The notes beneath the pieces were generated by a model. It did no database searches. It was given only the letters and a program-made list of their open reading frames with translations, and was not told the DNA's origin. Positions 1 through 8,810 of a stretch of DNA of 64,000 bases are shown here, in pieces. Position numbers and translations under genes: made by a program. This stretch comes from Streptomyces sp. CB02400. GTDB lineage: Bacteria; Actinomycetota; Actinomycetes; Streptomycetales; Streptomycetaceae. Position 1 is the stretch's first letter. Every line of letters starts with the position of its first letter. The stretch covers positions 682,001 to 746,000 of the forward strand of contig NZ_LIWB01000001.1 in the NCBI RefSeq assembly GCF_001905725.1. The letters are read 5' to 3'.

Positions 1-1
1 A

Positions 2-1558
2 CCGGCGCCCGATTCCCTGGACGACCGCTTCGCCTCGGCGTCCGGCACGCTGAACGCGGACGGTCCTGCCCCGGTGGGCGGTCCCGCTCCGGTGGGCGGT
101 CCCGCTCCGGTGGGCGGTCCCGCTCCGGTGGACGGTCCTGCCCCGGTGGGCGGTCCCGCTCCGGTGGGCGGTCCCGCTCCGGTGGGCGGTCCTGCCCCGG
201 TGGGCGGCACGCTGAACGTGGACGGTCCCGCCTCGGCGGGCGGTCCTGCCCCGGTGGACAGTCCCGCCCCGGACGGCTTACGTTCCACGCCGACGGTCCC
301 GGACCCCCGCCCGGCCCCCGACGCACCGGCGGGCTTCCCGCCGCGGCCCGTCGGCGCCCCGCCCCGTGCCCCCTGGGAACCCCCGTCCGCCGCGTCCGCG
401 GGCCCGGTGACCTTCCCTCCGCCCGAGCCGCACCCGTCGCCGCCCCCGGCCTCCCCCACCTCCGGCACGGCCTACGGCCCCTGGACCCCCGCCACCGCGC
501 CCCCGCCACCGCCCACGGCCCCACCGGCCCCGGAGCCCGCGGACGGCTCCGCCCCCCGCCCCTCCCGCCTCGAACCACTCCCGGACCCGCTCCCGTCCCG
601 CACCCACGTCGGATCCCGGCCGCCCACCTACGACCCCGAGCCCACCACCCTCCCGCCGGCCGACCCCGACGAACTGGACGGCCTGGTCCCGGACACCGTG
701 CTGGACGGGGCCCGCTACGGGGCCTGCACCCTGCGCGCCGCCTCCGTGCGCGGGGACTCCGCGCGCTACCGGGGCGAACCGCGCCGCGACGCGCTGCTGA
801 CCGCCCGGTTCGGAACGGGGGAGCGGGCCCTCGTCCTCGTGGCGCTGGCGACCGGCGCCCGGAGCGCGCCAGGCGCCCACCGGGCCGCCGCCGAGGCCTG
901 CCGGTGGATCGGCGAGGCGGTGGGCCGCAGCCACGCCCGCCTCGTCGACGACATCAGGGCCGCCCGGCGCGGCGACCTCAAGTCCGGCCTGCACCGCCTC
1001 ACCGACCGCAGCCTCGGCAGGCTCCGCGCCGCCGCGGCCGAGCAGGGCCTCGAACCCGACGCCTACGCGGCCACCCTGCGCTGCCTCCTCCTGCCCGCCG
1101 ACCCCGAGTGCCGCACCCGGGTCTTCTTCGGCGTCGGCCCCGGCGGACTGTTCCGGCTGCGGGGTGGCGCCTGGCAGGACATCGAACCCGAGGTCACCGA
1201 GGCCAAGGGCGAACCCGTGGTCGGTTTCGGCTCGCCGCCCGCCGAGACCCCCGACGGCGACCGCCTCACCATGGACCTGGGCATCCCCACACCCCCGAGC
1301 CCGTACGAGCCCGCTCCCGGACCGCCCCGCGAGCCCTTCCGCTTCCGCACCTCCATAGCCCGCCCGGGTGACACCCTGCTGATGTGCGGCACCGGTCTCG
1401 CCGACCCCCTGCGCGGCGAGCGGGAGCTCCGCGCCCACCTCGCCGACCGGTGGTCCCGCCCCGGACCGCCCGGCCTCGCCGCGTTCCTCGCCGACACCCA
1501 GGTACGGGTCAAGGGGTACGCGGACGACCGTACGGCCGTCGCCGTTTGGGAGGCGTGA
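2..1558 (+). CDS. PP2C-fold protein with repeat-rich Pro/Ala N-terminus, 5' end outside the window; probable pseudophosphatase
   Basis: The frame is open from the left edge, so the start lies upstream; the GTG at 74 is only an internal valine codon. The visible protein has hexapeptide repeats of the type GGPAPV (to about nt 262), a Pro-rich linker, then a PP2C-like domain from about nt 700 to 1530. In active Streptomyces PP2C relatives the metal-binding motifs read like VADG and TDGLADPL; here the matching stretches read LATGARS (about nt 846) and CGTGLADPL (about nt 1385), so both metal-binding aspartates appear lost. Family membership is inferred from the domain pattern, loss of activity from those substitutions. 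An in-frame TTA codon lies at 278-280, which in Streptomyces makes translation depend on the bldA tRNA. Its role is unknown; a regulatory or scaffold function is possible. Confidence 0.75.
   Translation, partial: PAPDSLDDRFASASGTLNADGPAPVGGPAPVGGPAPVGGPAPVDGPAPVGGPAPVGGPAPVGGPAPVGGTLNVDGPASAGGPAPVDSPAPDGLRSTPTVPDPRPAPDAPAGFPPRPVGAPPRAPWEPPSAASAGPVTFPPPEPHPSPPPASPTSGTAYGPWTPATAPPPPPTAPPAPEPADGSAPRPSRLEPLPDPLPSRTHVGSRPPTYDPEPTTLPPADPDELDGLVPDTVLDGARYGACTLRAASVRGDSARYRGEPRRDALLTARFGTGERALVLVALATGARSAPGAHRAAAEACRWIGEAVGRSHARLVDDIRAARRGDLKSGLHRLTDRSLGRLRAAAAEQGLEPDAYAATLRCLLLPADPECRTRVFFGVGPGGLFRLRGGAWQDIEPEVTEAKGEPVVGFGSPPAETPDGDRLTMDLGIPTPPSPYEPAPGPPREPFRFRTSIARPGDTLLMCGTGLADPLRGERELRAHLADRWSRPGPPGLAAFLADTQVRVKGYADDRTAVAVWEA
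61..262 (+). repeat. 18-bp tandem repeat coding for GGPAPV units
   Basis: An 18-base unit, consensus GGTGGGCGGTCCCGCTCC, is repeated about nine times in frame with small variants (GGC/GAC, CCC/CCT). A longer-period element that encodes GT-L-N-(A/V)-D-G occurs at about 44-67 and again at 206-230, suggesting a higher-order duplication that begins before the window. Copy number is probably unstable by slippage. Confidence 0.85.
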
Positions 1559-1624
1559 GCGCGCCCGGTGTGAATTCATGGAACCCGTCAGGCAACTTCG
1601 ACATCCGAGGGGCAGACGGAATCC

Positions 1625-3367
1625 ATGGCCAAACAGAACGTCGCGGAACAGTTCGTCGACATCCTCACCCGCGCAGGGGTCAAACGCCTCTACGGCGTCG
1701 TCGGTGACAGTCTCAACCCCGTCGTCGACGCCGTGCGCCGCAACTCCGCCATCGACTGGATCCACGTACGGCACGAGGAGACCGCCGCCTTCGCCGCCGG
1801 CGCCGAGGCCCAGATCACCGGCAGACTGGGCGCCTGCGCCGGCTCCTGCGGGCCCGGCAACCTCCACCTCATCAACGGCCTGTACGACGCCCACCGTTCC
1901 ATGGCCCCGGTCCTCGCCCTCGCCTCCCACATCCCGTCCAGCGAGATCGGCCTCGGCTACTTCCAGGAGACCCATCCCGACCAGCTGTTCCGCGAGTGCA
2001 GCCACTACAGCGAGATGATCTCCAGCCCGCAGCAGATGCCCCGGCTGCTGCAGACCGCCATCCAGCACGCCGTCGGCCGCTCCGGCGTCAGCGTCGTCAC
2101 CCTCCCGGGCGACATCGCCGACCACGCCGCCCCCGAGAAGCCCGCCGAGACCGCCCTCGTCACCTCCCGGCCCACGGTCCGTCCCGGCGACGCCGAGATC
2201 GACCGGCTCGTCGACATGATCGACGAGGCCGGGAAGGTCACCCTGTTCTGCGGTGCCGGCACCAAGGGCGCGCACGCCGAGGTCATGGAGTTCGCGAGCA
2301 AGGTCAAGTCCCCGGTCGGGCACGCCCTGCGCGGCAAGGAGTGGATCCAGTACGACAACCCGTACGACGTCGGCATGAGCGGACTGCTCGGCTACGGCGC
2401 CGCCTACGAGGCCACCCACGAGTGCGACCTGCTGATCCTGCTCGGCACCGACTTCCCGTACAACGCCTTCCTGCCCGACGACGTGAAGATCGTCCAGGTC
2501 GACGTGCGGCCCGAGAACCTCGGCCGGCGCTCGAAGCTGGACCTGGCGGTGTGGGGCGATGTGAAGGAGACGCTGCGCTGTCTGACGCCGCGGGTCCGCG
2601 CCAAGGACGACCGGAAGTTCCTCGACCGGATGCTCAGGAAGCACGCGGACGCGCTGGAGGGGGTGGTGAAGGCGTACACGCGGAAGGTGGACAAGCACGT
2701 GCCGATCCACCCCGAGTACGTGGCGTCCGTACTGGACGAGATGGCCGACGACGACGCGGTGTTCACCGTCGACACCGGCATGTGCAATGTCTGGGCGGCC
2801 CGCTACATCTCGCCCAACGGCCGCCGCAGGGTGATCGGTTCCTTCTCCCACGGCTCGATGGCGAACGCGCTGCCGATGGCGATCGGGGCGCAGTTCACCG
2901 ACCGGGGCCGGCAGGTCGTGTCGATGTCCGGCGACGGCGGATTCACCATGCTGATGGGGGACTTCCTCACCCTGGTGCAGTACGACCTGCCGGTGAAGGT
3001 GGTGCTGTTCAACAACTCCTCGCTGAGCATGGTCGAGTTGGAGATGCTGGTCGCCGGACTGCCCTCGCACGGCACCGCCATGAAGAACCCCGACTTCGCC
3101 GCCGTCGCCCGCGCGTGCGGCGCCCACGGGGTGCGGGTGGAGAAGCCGAAGGAGCTCGCCGGGGCGCTGAAGTCCGCGTTCCGGCACAAGGGCCCGGCCC
3201 TCGTCGACATCGTCACCGACCCCAACGCGCTGTCCATCCCGCCGAGGATCAGCAAGGAGATGGTGACCGGTTTCGCCCTGTCCGCCTCCAAGATCGTGCT
3301 GGACGGCGGGGTCGGCCGGATGGTGCAGATGGCCCGTTCCAACCTGCGCAACGTGCCCCGCCCGTAA
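1625..3367 (+). CDS. poxB: Pyruvate dehydrogenase (quinone) / pyruvate oxidase, ThDP-dependent
   Basis: This 580-residue protein has the full ThDP-enzyme architecture: an N-terminal pyrimidine-binding domain (LYGVVGDSLNPVVDAV, catalytic Glu51 in RHEETAAFAAGAEA), a central FAD-binding domain, and a C-terminal pyrophosphate domain with the GDGGFTMLMGDF metal-binding motif and the following NNSSL. PoxB oxidatively decarboxylates pyruvate to acetate and CO2, passing electrons to the quinone pool at the membrane. The start MAKQNVAEQF fits the family. It stands alone, 66 bp after the PP2C-fold gene and 6 bp from the end of the convergent XRE gene. Length and motifs match the family with nothing missing. 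Confidence 0.93.
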   Translation: MAKQNVAEQFVDILTRAGVKRLYGVVGDSLNPVVDAVRRNSAIDWIHVRHEETAAFAAGAEAQITGRLGACAGSCGPGNLHLINGLYDAHRSMAPVLALASHIPSSEIGLGYFQETHPDQLFRECSHYSEMISSPQQMPRLLQTAIQHAVGRSGVSVVTLPGDIADHAAPEKPAETALVTSRPTVRPGDAEIDRLVDMIDEAGKVTLFCGAGTKGAHAEVMEFASKVKSPVGHALRGKEWIQYDNPYDVGMSGLLGYGAAYEATHECDLLILLGTDFPYNAFLPDDVKIVQVDVRPENLGRRSKLDLAVWGDVKETLRCLTPRVRAKDDRKFLDRMLRKHADALEGVVKAYTRKVDKHVPIHPEYVASVLDEMADDDAVFTVDTGMCNVWAARYISPNGRRRVIGSFSHGSMANALPMAIGAQFTDRGRQVVSMSGDGGFTMLMGDFLTLVQYDLPVKVVLFNNSSLSMVELEMLVAGLPSHGTAMKNPDFAAVARACGAHGVRVEKPKELAGALKSAFRHKGPALVDIVTDPNALSIPPRISKEMVTGFALSASKIVLDGGVGRMVQMARSNLRNVPRP

Positions 3368-3373
3368 GGGGAT

Positions 3374-4924
3374 TCACTGGATACGGGGCTTCCAGCCGCG
3401 TGCCGAGGTGTCGTACTCGTAGTGGGGCAGGCCCCCGATGCCGCTGGTGCGGAACGGGCGGCCGTGGTCGTCGACGCGGACCGTGCCGGTACGGCCCTGC
3501 GAGGACCAGTCCAGCTCCAGGTACCAGCGGCAGTCGCAGTCCGCGGTGCGGGCGGTGACCCGCAGCACCTCCGGGTCGGTCGCGGAGACCCGGTAGGGCA
3601 TGCGCACGGCCGGGATCGGCGTACCGGCGTCGTTCCCGGCGACCGCGCGGGCGATGGGCCGGTCCTTGTCCAGGTCCACGTCGAAGGAGCGCGGGGTGAG
3701 CGCGCCGCCGCAGCCCTGGTCCATGGCGTACGCGTTCCCCGGCGCGGGATCGGAGCGGCCGGCCACACGGACCCGCAGCGCGGTGAGGACGACGGCCGTG
3801 TCGGAGGTCCCCTGCACCGACAGCTCCACCAGCGTCTCGCCCCCGTGCACGGCCGACTGCGTCGCCGCCCAGGTCCCGGCGTCCTGCGGGGCCGGTGGCG
3901 GCGGGACCCGCTCCGGCGGTTCGGCGACGACGTAGTCGTGGCCGCAGCCGTACGCCCAGACATGGGAGTCGGCGGACCAGGTGAGGGGCGGGGCTCCGAC
4001 GGGGGCGTCCGACTCGGCCGGGGCGGAGGGGGCACCGGTCTCGCGCCGCGCCTCGGGGGAGGACGGGCCGCTCTTCGCGGTCGCGGAGGGGGATGAGGAG
4101 GGGGAAGGTGATGAGGTGCGGCCCCGAGGGGCCTCGGCGGAACCGCTCGCCGCGGAGGTGACGGGCGGCGCGTCGACGGGCCCGCTGCCGGACGCCTGCC
4201 GGTCGTCCGGCAGCGTGGACAGGCTCCCCACGGTGGCCAGCAACGCACAGGCGGCGGCCAACGCGACGGCGACCCGCTCACGCCGCCGGTACCACGGCCG
4301 CCGGGCGCGCACCTCACCGACCGAGGGCCCGCTCACCACGCCGCTTCCGGCCACCGGGCCGCTCGCGTGCCCGGACCCCCCGGCACCTGCGCCGGGGCCC
4401 GGCCCGCTCCGGTCGAAAGAGCCCGATCCGGTGCCGGGCCCGCTCGGGCCGTCCGGCGCAGCGCCCCCGGCAGCCGTCTGCTCGGCGGTGTCGTGACCCG
4501 CGACCGGGGCGTCGGGGGCCACGCCGTCCACCCGTCCCCGCGCCACGGTGTGCAGGTCGCCGGTGTCTGAGCCCGGGGCGCAGCCAGGAGCCGGACCGGT
4601 GCCGGGGGGTGGGGACGTGGCCGGGGGTGTCCTCGGTGTGGCCGGGGCGCCCGGTCCGGGTGGGCGCCGGCGTGTCTCCACCGCGCGGAGCCAGCGGTGG
4701 TGGAGGTCCAGACGTTCCGCCCTCGACGCGCCGCACAGGGCGGCGAACCGCTCCACCGGCGCGAAGTCGACGGGGACCGCGTCGCCCGCGCAGTAGCGGT
4801 GCAGCGTCGAGGTGTTCATGTCCAGCCGGCGGGCGAGCGAGCCGTAACTGCGGTCCGTGCGCTCCTTCAGCTCGCGCAGCAGCGCCGCGAACTCCGCCAC
4901 ATCGTCCTGTGCCGACACCGTCAC
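3374..4924 (-). CDS. XRE-type helix-turn-helix protein with one membrane segment and a C-terminal extracytoplasmic domain
   Basis: An N-terminal HTH (SYGSLARRLDMNTSTLHRYC) occupies roughly residues 20-65. A long low-complexity Pro/Gly/Ala linker follows, then one hydrophobic helix (VAVALAAACALLATVGSL) preceded by arginines, a Ser/Pro-rich stalk, and a C-terminal domain of about 190 residues with four cysteines that should lie outside the membrane. This layout is common in Streptomyces and suggests a membrane-bound sensor or regulator; the ligand is unknown. GTG at 4924 is chosen because the HTH starts soon after; an ATG at 4978 in the same frame would add an 18-residue Cys-rich leader without a visible ribosome binding site. 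It converges on poxB. Confidence 0.8.
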   Translation of the reverse strand: MTVSAQDDVAEFAALLRELKERTDRSYGSLARRLDMNTSTLHRYCAGDAVPVDFAPVERFAALCGASRAERLDLHHRWLRAVETRRRPPGPGAPATPRTPPATSPPPGTGPAPGCAPGSDTGDLHTVARGRVDGVAPDAPVAGHDTAEQTAAGGAAPDGPSGPGTGSGSFDRSGPGPGAGAGGSGHASGPVAGSGVVSGPSVGEVRARRPWYRRRERVAVALAAACALLATVGSLSTLPDDRQASGSGPVDAPPVTSAASGSAEAPRGRTSSPSPSSSPSATAKSGPSSPEARRETGAPSAPAESDAPVGAPPLTWSADSHVWAYGCGHDYVVAEPPERVPPPPAPQDAGTWAATQSAVHGGETLVELSVQGTSDTAVVLTALRVRVAGRSDPAPGNAYAMDQGCGGALTPRSFDVDLDKDRPIARAVAGNDAGTPIPAVRMPYRVSATDPEVLRVTARTADCDCRWYLELDWSSQGRTGTVRVDDHGRPFRTSGIGGLPHYEYDTSARGWKPRIQ

Positions 4925-5139
4925 CCCGCACTCGTCAGGACCCGACCGGGCCCCGGGACGGCATCCCAGGCACCCCATGTACCTGCACGTCGGACGGGCT
5001 GGGATGGTTCCATGCCGGCGGATCCGGCGACGACGCTTGCGCCCGCCTCCCGGGGCGGCCGATGCTCTTGGTACCGCGAACCGCCCGACACGGCGTACCG
5101 CCTCGCCCTTCCATCACGCACACCTCACGGGGGACACCC

Positions 5140-5760
5140 ATGCCCATGCGCACCCGCGCCGCCACCCTCGCGGCGCTCACCGTCGCCACCCTCGCCGTCG
5201 GTACGGCACTCACCGCGCCGGCCGGCGCCGCGCCGGAGACCGCCGCACCGCCCAGGTTCCTCGCGGCCTCCGAGCTGCCCCCGCACCCGTCGTCCACCTG
5301 GACCGCGGGCCCGGTCACCGACGGCTTCCCGGTGGAGCTCGCCTACTGTCTCGGCGAGGGCGTGCCGGCGTACGACTACCGGCACCGCGTCTTCCACACC
5401 GATCTGGACACCGGCGCCGTACAGACCACCGTCGTCACCGGCTCCGCCGCCAAGGGCAAGGCGCTGGCGGCCCTGCTGAACAAGGAGATCCGTTCCTGCG
5501 CCGACCGGATCGAGCAGTCCTCCCCGGACGTCGAGGCCGAGGGCCGGTACTACGGTTCGCTGCCGGTCGAGGAGGGCGCGCAGGTGCACGGGCTGCACAC
5601 CGAGACCTCCTGGGGTGCCACGGACATCCACCTGCTCTCCGTGGGACGCGACGGGAAGACCGTGACCGTCGTCGGCTGGGGGCAGCTGGGCGACTTCGAC
5701 GACGCCCCGGTGGGCGCGTTCAAGAAGACGACGAAGAAGGCCGTCGACAAGCTGTACTGA
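5140..5760 (+). CDS. Secreted protein of unknown function
   Basis: This protein of 206 residues starts at ATG 5140, preceded by a purine-rich ribosome binding site (about 5128-5133). It opens with MPMRTRAATLAALTVATLAV and ends its leader at an APAGAAPE cleavage region, a clear Sec/Tat-type signal peptide. The mature part of about 175 residues has two cysteines (one in AYCLGEG, one in RSCADRI) that could form a disulfide, and resembles the small sensor-like extracytoplasmic domains of Streptomyces lipoproteins. I do not recognise a named family. It is transcribed away from the adjacent XRE gene, whose own C-terminal domain is also extracytoplasmic; a joint function would be guesswork. Confidence 0.82.
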   Translation: MPMRTRAATLAALTVATLAVGTALTAPAGAAPETAAPPRFLAASELPPHPSSTWTAGPVTDGFPVELAYCLGEGVPAYDYRHRVFHTDLDTGAVQTTVVTGSAAKGKALAALLNKEIRSCADRIEQSSPDVEAEGRYYGSLPVEEGAQVHGLHTETSWGATDIHLLSVGRDGKTVTVVGWGQLGDFDDAPVGAFKKTTKKAVDKLY

Positions 5761-5987
5761 GGCCGCACGGCCGCCACGACCACCATGGGAAGCCGGGGTC
5801 GTCCTCTCGCCACGGGGGTCGGGAGGACGGCCCCGCGCGTTCGTGTGTCCATCTGCGTGGCCATCGCACTTCGGCCAACTACCGTTCGTGACCGTCCGGC
5901 ATGACTGGCGCGTGGTTGACCGGGCAAGGATTCCCGTGAAGGTGTTCGAGCACAGGGGGAATCGACATCGGCACGCGGGCGGGGGCC

Positions 5988-6395
5988 ATGAAGAGTCAGG
6001 CTTCGGCGGATCGGCTGAGGCGCACACTGGGGCGTGCGGATCTGCGGGCGGTGCCCGAGTCACGCAGGGCACTGCGGGAACTGCTCAGACACTGGGGGAC
6101 ACCGGAACGCTCCGAGGTCGCGGAACTGCTCACCAGCGAGCTCGTCACCAACGCGCTCGTCCACACCGGCTGTGAGGCGGTCCTCACGGTCACCGTCCGG
6201 CCCCGTGGATTACGGGTGGAGGTACGGGACTTCGTGGACCGCGAGCCCCGGCCGCGGGCACCGAGCGTCGACGACGGCACGCACGGAAGGGGCCTGGTGC
6301 TGGTCGAGTCCCTCGCCGACGGATGGGGCGTCAGGAAGCACCGGGTGGGCAAGTCCGTCTGGTTCGAACTCGACGCGGACGCGAACGCGGCCTGA
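5988..6395 (+). CDS. RsbW-like ATP-binding protein (HATPase_c_2), anti-sigma-type kinase
   Basis: A 135-residue single-domain GHKL ATPase. The N box is visible as ELLTSELVTNALVHT (residues about 45-59), the G1 region as VEVRDFVDREP and the G2 box as GRGLVLVESLADGWGV. Such proteins in Streptomyces are relatives of the SpoIIAB/RsbW anti-sigma factors and work by binding or phosphorylating partner proteins. No sigma factor or anti-anti-sigma gene is adjacent. The codon for Leu in PRGLRVEV is TTA (6210-6212), so translation should depend on the bldA tRNA and may be limited to late growth. ATG 5988 follows a GGGCGGGGGCC stretch that can serve as ribosome binding site. Confidence 0.88.
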   Translation: MKSQASADRLRRTLGRADLRAVPESRRALRELLRHWGTPERSEVAELLTSELVTNALVHTGCEAVLTVTVRPRGLRVEVRDFVDREPRPRAPSVDDGTHGRGLVLVESLADGWGVRKHRVGKSVWFELDADANAA

Positions 6396-6431
6396 AGGGG
6401 GCGGACCGCACCCTTCAGGCCGCGACAGGCG

Positions 6432-7475
6432 TCAGCCGAACTGCTGCTCCAGGTCCTTGAGCTTGCGCTCCAGGGAGTCCAGGCGCGGCAGGGCCTGGGT
6501 GTCGTCCTCGGCGGTGAGGTCGACGGTCTTCGGGTCAGCGCCGGTGCGCACCGGCTGCAGGGAGGGACGCGCGCGGACGGGCAGGGCCTCCGGCGCCGAT
6601 ATGGCAGGCTCCGCGGAGACCACGTCGGAGTCGCGCTCCACCGTCGGCGCCTCCAGCTCGCGTCCGCCGCCCCGGCCCACGAAACCGCGGTGGCCACGGC
6701 TGATCGCCTTCAGCCGGGCCCGCTCCATACGCTGCTGGTCCCGCCTGCGCTGCTTCGCCGCCACCTTGCGGGCCTTGTCCTCGCGCACTTCCTCGACCGC
6801 CTCGTCGAGGCTGCGCACGTTCTCCAGCAGCATCAGCGACCAGGCCCCGTACGTCTCCCGGGGGGCGCGCAGCCAGCGGACGATCCGGATCTGCGGCAAC
6901 GGGCGCGGTACCAGGCCCTGTTCGCGCAGGGCGGCCCGGCGGGTCTGCTTCAGCGCGCGGTCGAACAGGACCGCCGCCGACAGGGACATGCCCGCGAAGA
7001 AGTGCGGGGCGCCCGCGTGTCCGAGGCCCCGGGGAGCGTGCACCCAGTTGAACCAGGCCGCGGCGAAGGCGAACGTCCACACCAGTATCCGCGAGCCGAG
7101 GGCCGCGTCACCGTGGCTGGCCTCGCGCACGGCGAGCACCGAGCAGAACATCGCCGCGCCGTCCAGGCCGAAGGGGACGAGGTACTGCCAGCCGCCGGAC
7201 AGGCCGAGGTTCTGTTCGCCGAAGCCGACCAGGCCGTGGAAGGAGAGCGCGGCGGCCACCGCCGCACAGCAGAACAGCAGGACGTAGGAGACGGTGCCGT
7301 AGAGGGCCTCCTTGCGCCTGCGGCGTTCCTCGCTGCGCTCCCACGAGTCGTCCGCGCTCGTGCTCTTGACCGAGGAGCGCTTCCCGCGCGCCAGCACCGC
7401 CACCGCCGTCAGCATGCCCAGGAGCAGCACGGCGCCCGGAAGCAGCCAGTTCAGCGATATGTCGGTCAGTCTCAT
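6432..7475 (-). CDS. DUF2637 domain membrane protein
   Basis: A 347-residue protein with one N-terminal membrane helix (WLLPGAVLLLGMLTAVAVLA), a charged loop, and four further helices between about residues 60 and 170, including YLVPFGLDGAAMFCSVLAV and ILVWTFAFAAAWFNWVHAP. This matches DUF2637, an actinobacterial membrane family also found on conjugative plasmids near spread genes. The rest is a cytoplasmic, highly charged tail with KARKVAAKQRRRDQQRMERARLK-type basic helix and an acidic end closing in LERKLKDLEQQFG, a short coiled coil. Function is not established. It is monocistronic and convergent with the RsbW-like gene, 36 bp between stops. Confidence 0.85.
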   Translation of the reverse strand: MRLTDISLNWLLPGAVLLLGMLTAVAVLARGKRSSVKSTSADDSWERSEERRRRKEALYGTVSYVLLFCCAAVAAALSFHGLVGFGEQNLGLSGGWQYLVPFGLDGAAMFCSVLAVREASHGDAALGSRILVWTFAFAAAWFNWVHAPRGLGHAGAPHFFAGMSLSAAVLFDRALKQTRRAALREQGLVPRPLPQIRIVRWLRAPRETYGAWSLMLLENVRSLDEAVEEVREDKARKVAAKQRRRDQQRMERARLKAISRGHRGFVGRGGGRELEAPTVERDSDVVSAEPAISAPEALPVRARPSLQPVRTGADPKTVDLTAEDDTQALPRLDSLERKLKDLEQQFG

Positions 7476-7782
7476 CTAAGGGGTCCCTTGCATTGGGATA
7501 GGGCGTGCAACGCCCGCCATAGTGGCCCAACTCCAGTGGCCCTCAGGGGGTTTCGGGGCAAGAGGCCGCCAAGGAGGTGCGAGGGGGGTGCCCAGGGCGA
7601 CGTTCTGCTCGAACTGCCGCTCGAAGGGCGGGAGTTGAGTTCGAGTGAAGACTACCCGTACGGGTGGTTCCACGGATAGTTCCCGTGACGGGTGAGGGAA
7701 TTGTGAATCCCCTGTGACCTCTGTGACCCGCTGACCGGATGATCTTACCTGCCGGGCGGGGGTGCCGGAGTCCGACGCGGCG
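7476..7782. other. Spacer upstream of the DUF2637 gene
   Basis: This 307-bp gap holds no credible gene. Close to the DUF2637 start is an inverted pair TTGCA (7488-7492) / TGCAA (7506-7510), a possible operator. A 12-bp perfect palindrome ACCCGTACGGGT lies at 7654-7665, and GTGACC-type direct repeats occur around 7700-7735. None can be assigned a regulator. Confidence 0.4.
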
Positions 7783-8643
7783 TCAACTCGCCTGCGCGAC
7801 CAGCTCGGTGGCCCGCCTCCCGGCCCCTCCGGTGGCGCAGGTGCGCGGGCAGGTGGCGCAGATGTCCGCGGGGCGCAGGGTGTAGAACATGCAGCAGCTC
7901 ACCCGGTCCCGGGTGACGGGCGCCGGTTCCCCGTCGGGCCCGGTCGGCCGGCGGAAGGCCGCCGCGCCGACGTACGGCTTGGTCGCGCCCGGCAGCAGCA
8001 GCTCCAGCTCCCGCAGCCCCCGCTCCTCCTCACCGAGCAGCTGGGAGACGTACCGCAGGCTCTCGACGACCTCGTCGGTCGCCATGCCCCACAGGGCCCG
8101 GCCGCGACGCCGCATCCGGGGGCCGAAACCGGCCAGCACGGGTTCGAGGTGCTGGGCGACCGCCTCGCGCACCGTCGCCCGCAGTGCCTCCTCGTCGGGC
8201 ACCACGCGGGCGCCGGGCAGCGCGGCGGCGGGGTCGTCGGGCAGGCAGGCGAAGCCGTCGGGCCGTACGGCCATGCGGCCGATGGCGAGGCCGGCGGCGG
8301 TGCGGTCGAACGAGACGTGCGTCACGGGGTAGTACGGCACGCGGCGGTGCAGGAACCACGGCACGGTGATCAGCAGGCAGGCGGGCCAGGCGTAGCGGTG
8401 CAGACCGAAGCTGGCGATCACGTCCGGGCGGCCCCGCTGCCCGTAGTCCCGCAGCACTTGGGTGTCGTCCCAGGCGAGGAAACGCTCCTGCTCGGACCCG
8501 CCCTCGGCGAGACCGGACGCGGCGACCCAGCCGCCGCCCGTGGGTGCGGCCTCGCCGGTGCCGAGTTCGGTGACGGCCAGGGCGGGGAGGGCCTCCGCCA
8601 GGCGGGCGTACGCGTCCGCGACGGCCGAACCGGGCACGGGCAT
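7783..8643 (-). CDS. FhuF-like ferric siderophore reductase, [2Fe-2S] protein
   Basis: A 286-residue protein whose C-terminus carries the FhuF cysteine signature: CC in RVSCCMFYT, then ICATCPRTC, that is C-C-x10-C-x2-C, which ligates a [2Fe-2S] cluster. Proteins of this type reduce ferric iron from hydroxamate siderophores in the cytoplasm. The rest is the low-conservation FhuF fold with an invariant-looking DTQVLRDYGQRGRPD. A near-consensus iron box (8680-8698) sits directly upstream of the start, so expression should be repressed by iron through a DmdR/IdeR regulator. The ATG at 8643 follows AAGGGG. No siderophore cluster or uptake gene is adjacent. Confidence 0.88.
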   Translation of the reverse strand: MPVPGSAVADAYARLAEALPALAVTELGTGEAAPTGGGWVAASGLAEGGSEQERFLAWDDTQVLRDYGQRGRPDVIASFGLHRYAWPACLLITVPWFLHRRVPYYPVTHVSFDRTAAGLAIGRMAVRPDGFACLPDDPAAALPGARVVPDEEALRATVREAVAQHLEPVLAGFGPRMRRRGRALWGMATDEVVESLRYVSQLLGEEERGLRELELLLPGATKPYVGAAAFRRPTGPDGEPAPVTRDRVSCCMFYTLRPADICATCPRTCATGGAGRRATELVAQAS

Positions 8644-8679
8644 GGGACCACCCCTTCACGTCTCGAGAAGCAGGGCAAT

Positions 8680-8698
8680 AAAGGTAAGGCTCACCTTA
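8680..8698. promoter_or_regulatory. Iron box (DmdR/IdeR operator)
   Basis: The 19 bases AAAGGTAAGGCTCACCTTA match 15 of 19 positions of the actinobacterial iron-box consensus TTAGGTTAGGCTCACCTAA. It lies 37 bp upstream of the fhuF-like start and 113 bp upstream of the GntR gene on the other strand, so it most plausibly controls fhuF. Confidence 0.85.
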
Positions 8699-8810
8699 CC
8701 GAACATTGTCGCGATGTGAACCGGCGCCCCTGTGCGCTTAAGGTGCTTGACGGACAGGTGACAACCCGCCGTAATGACCTCAAGTACCGAAACGTCCGCA
8801 GGAGGACCTT

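Noticed and set aside
278..3187. Long minus-strand frame of 969 codons opposite the PP2C and poxB genes
   Set aside because: Its translation is Gly/Arg/Val-rich without family motifs and mirrors two well-supported plus-strand genes; it is a GC-bias shadow.
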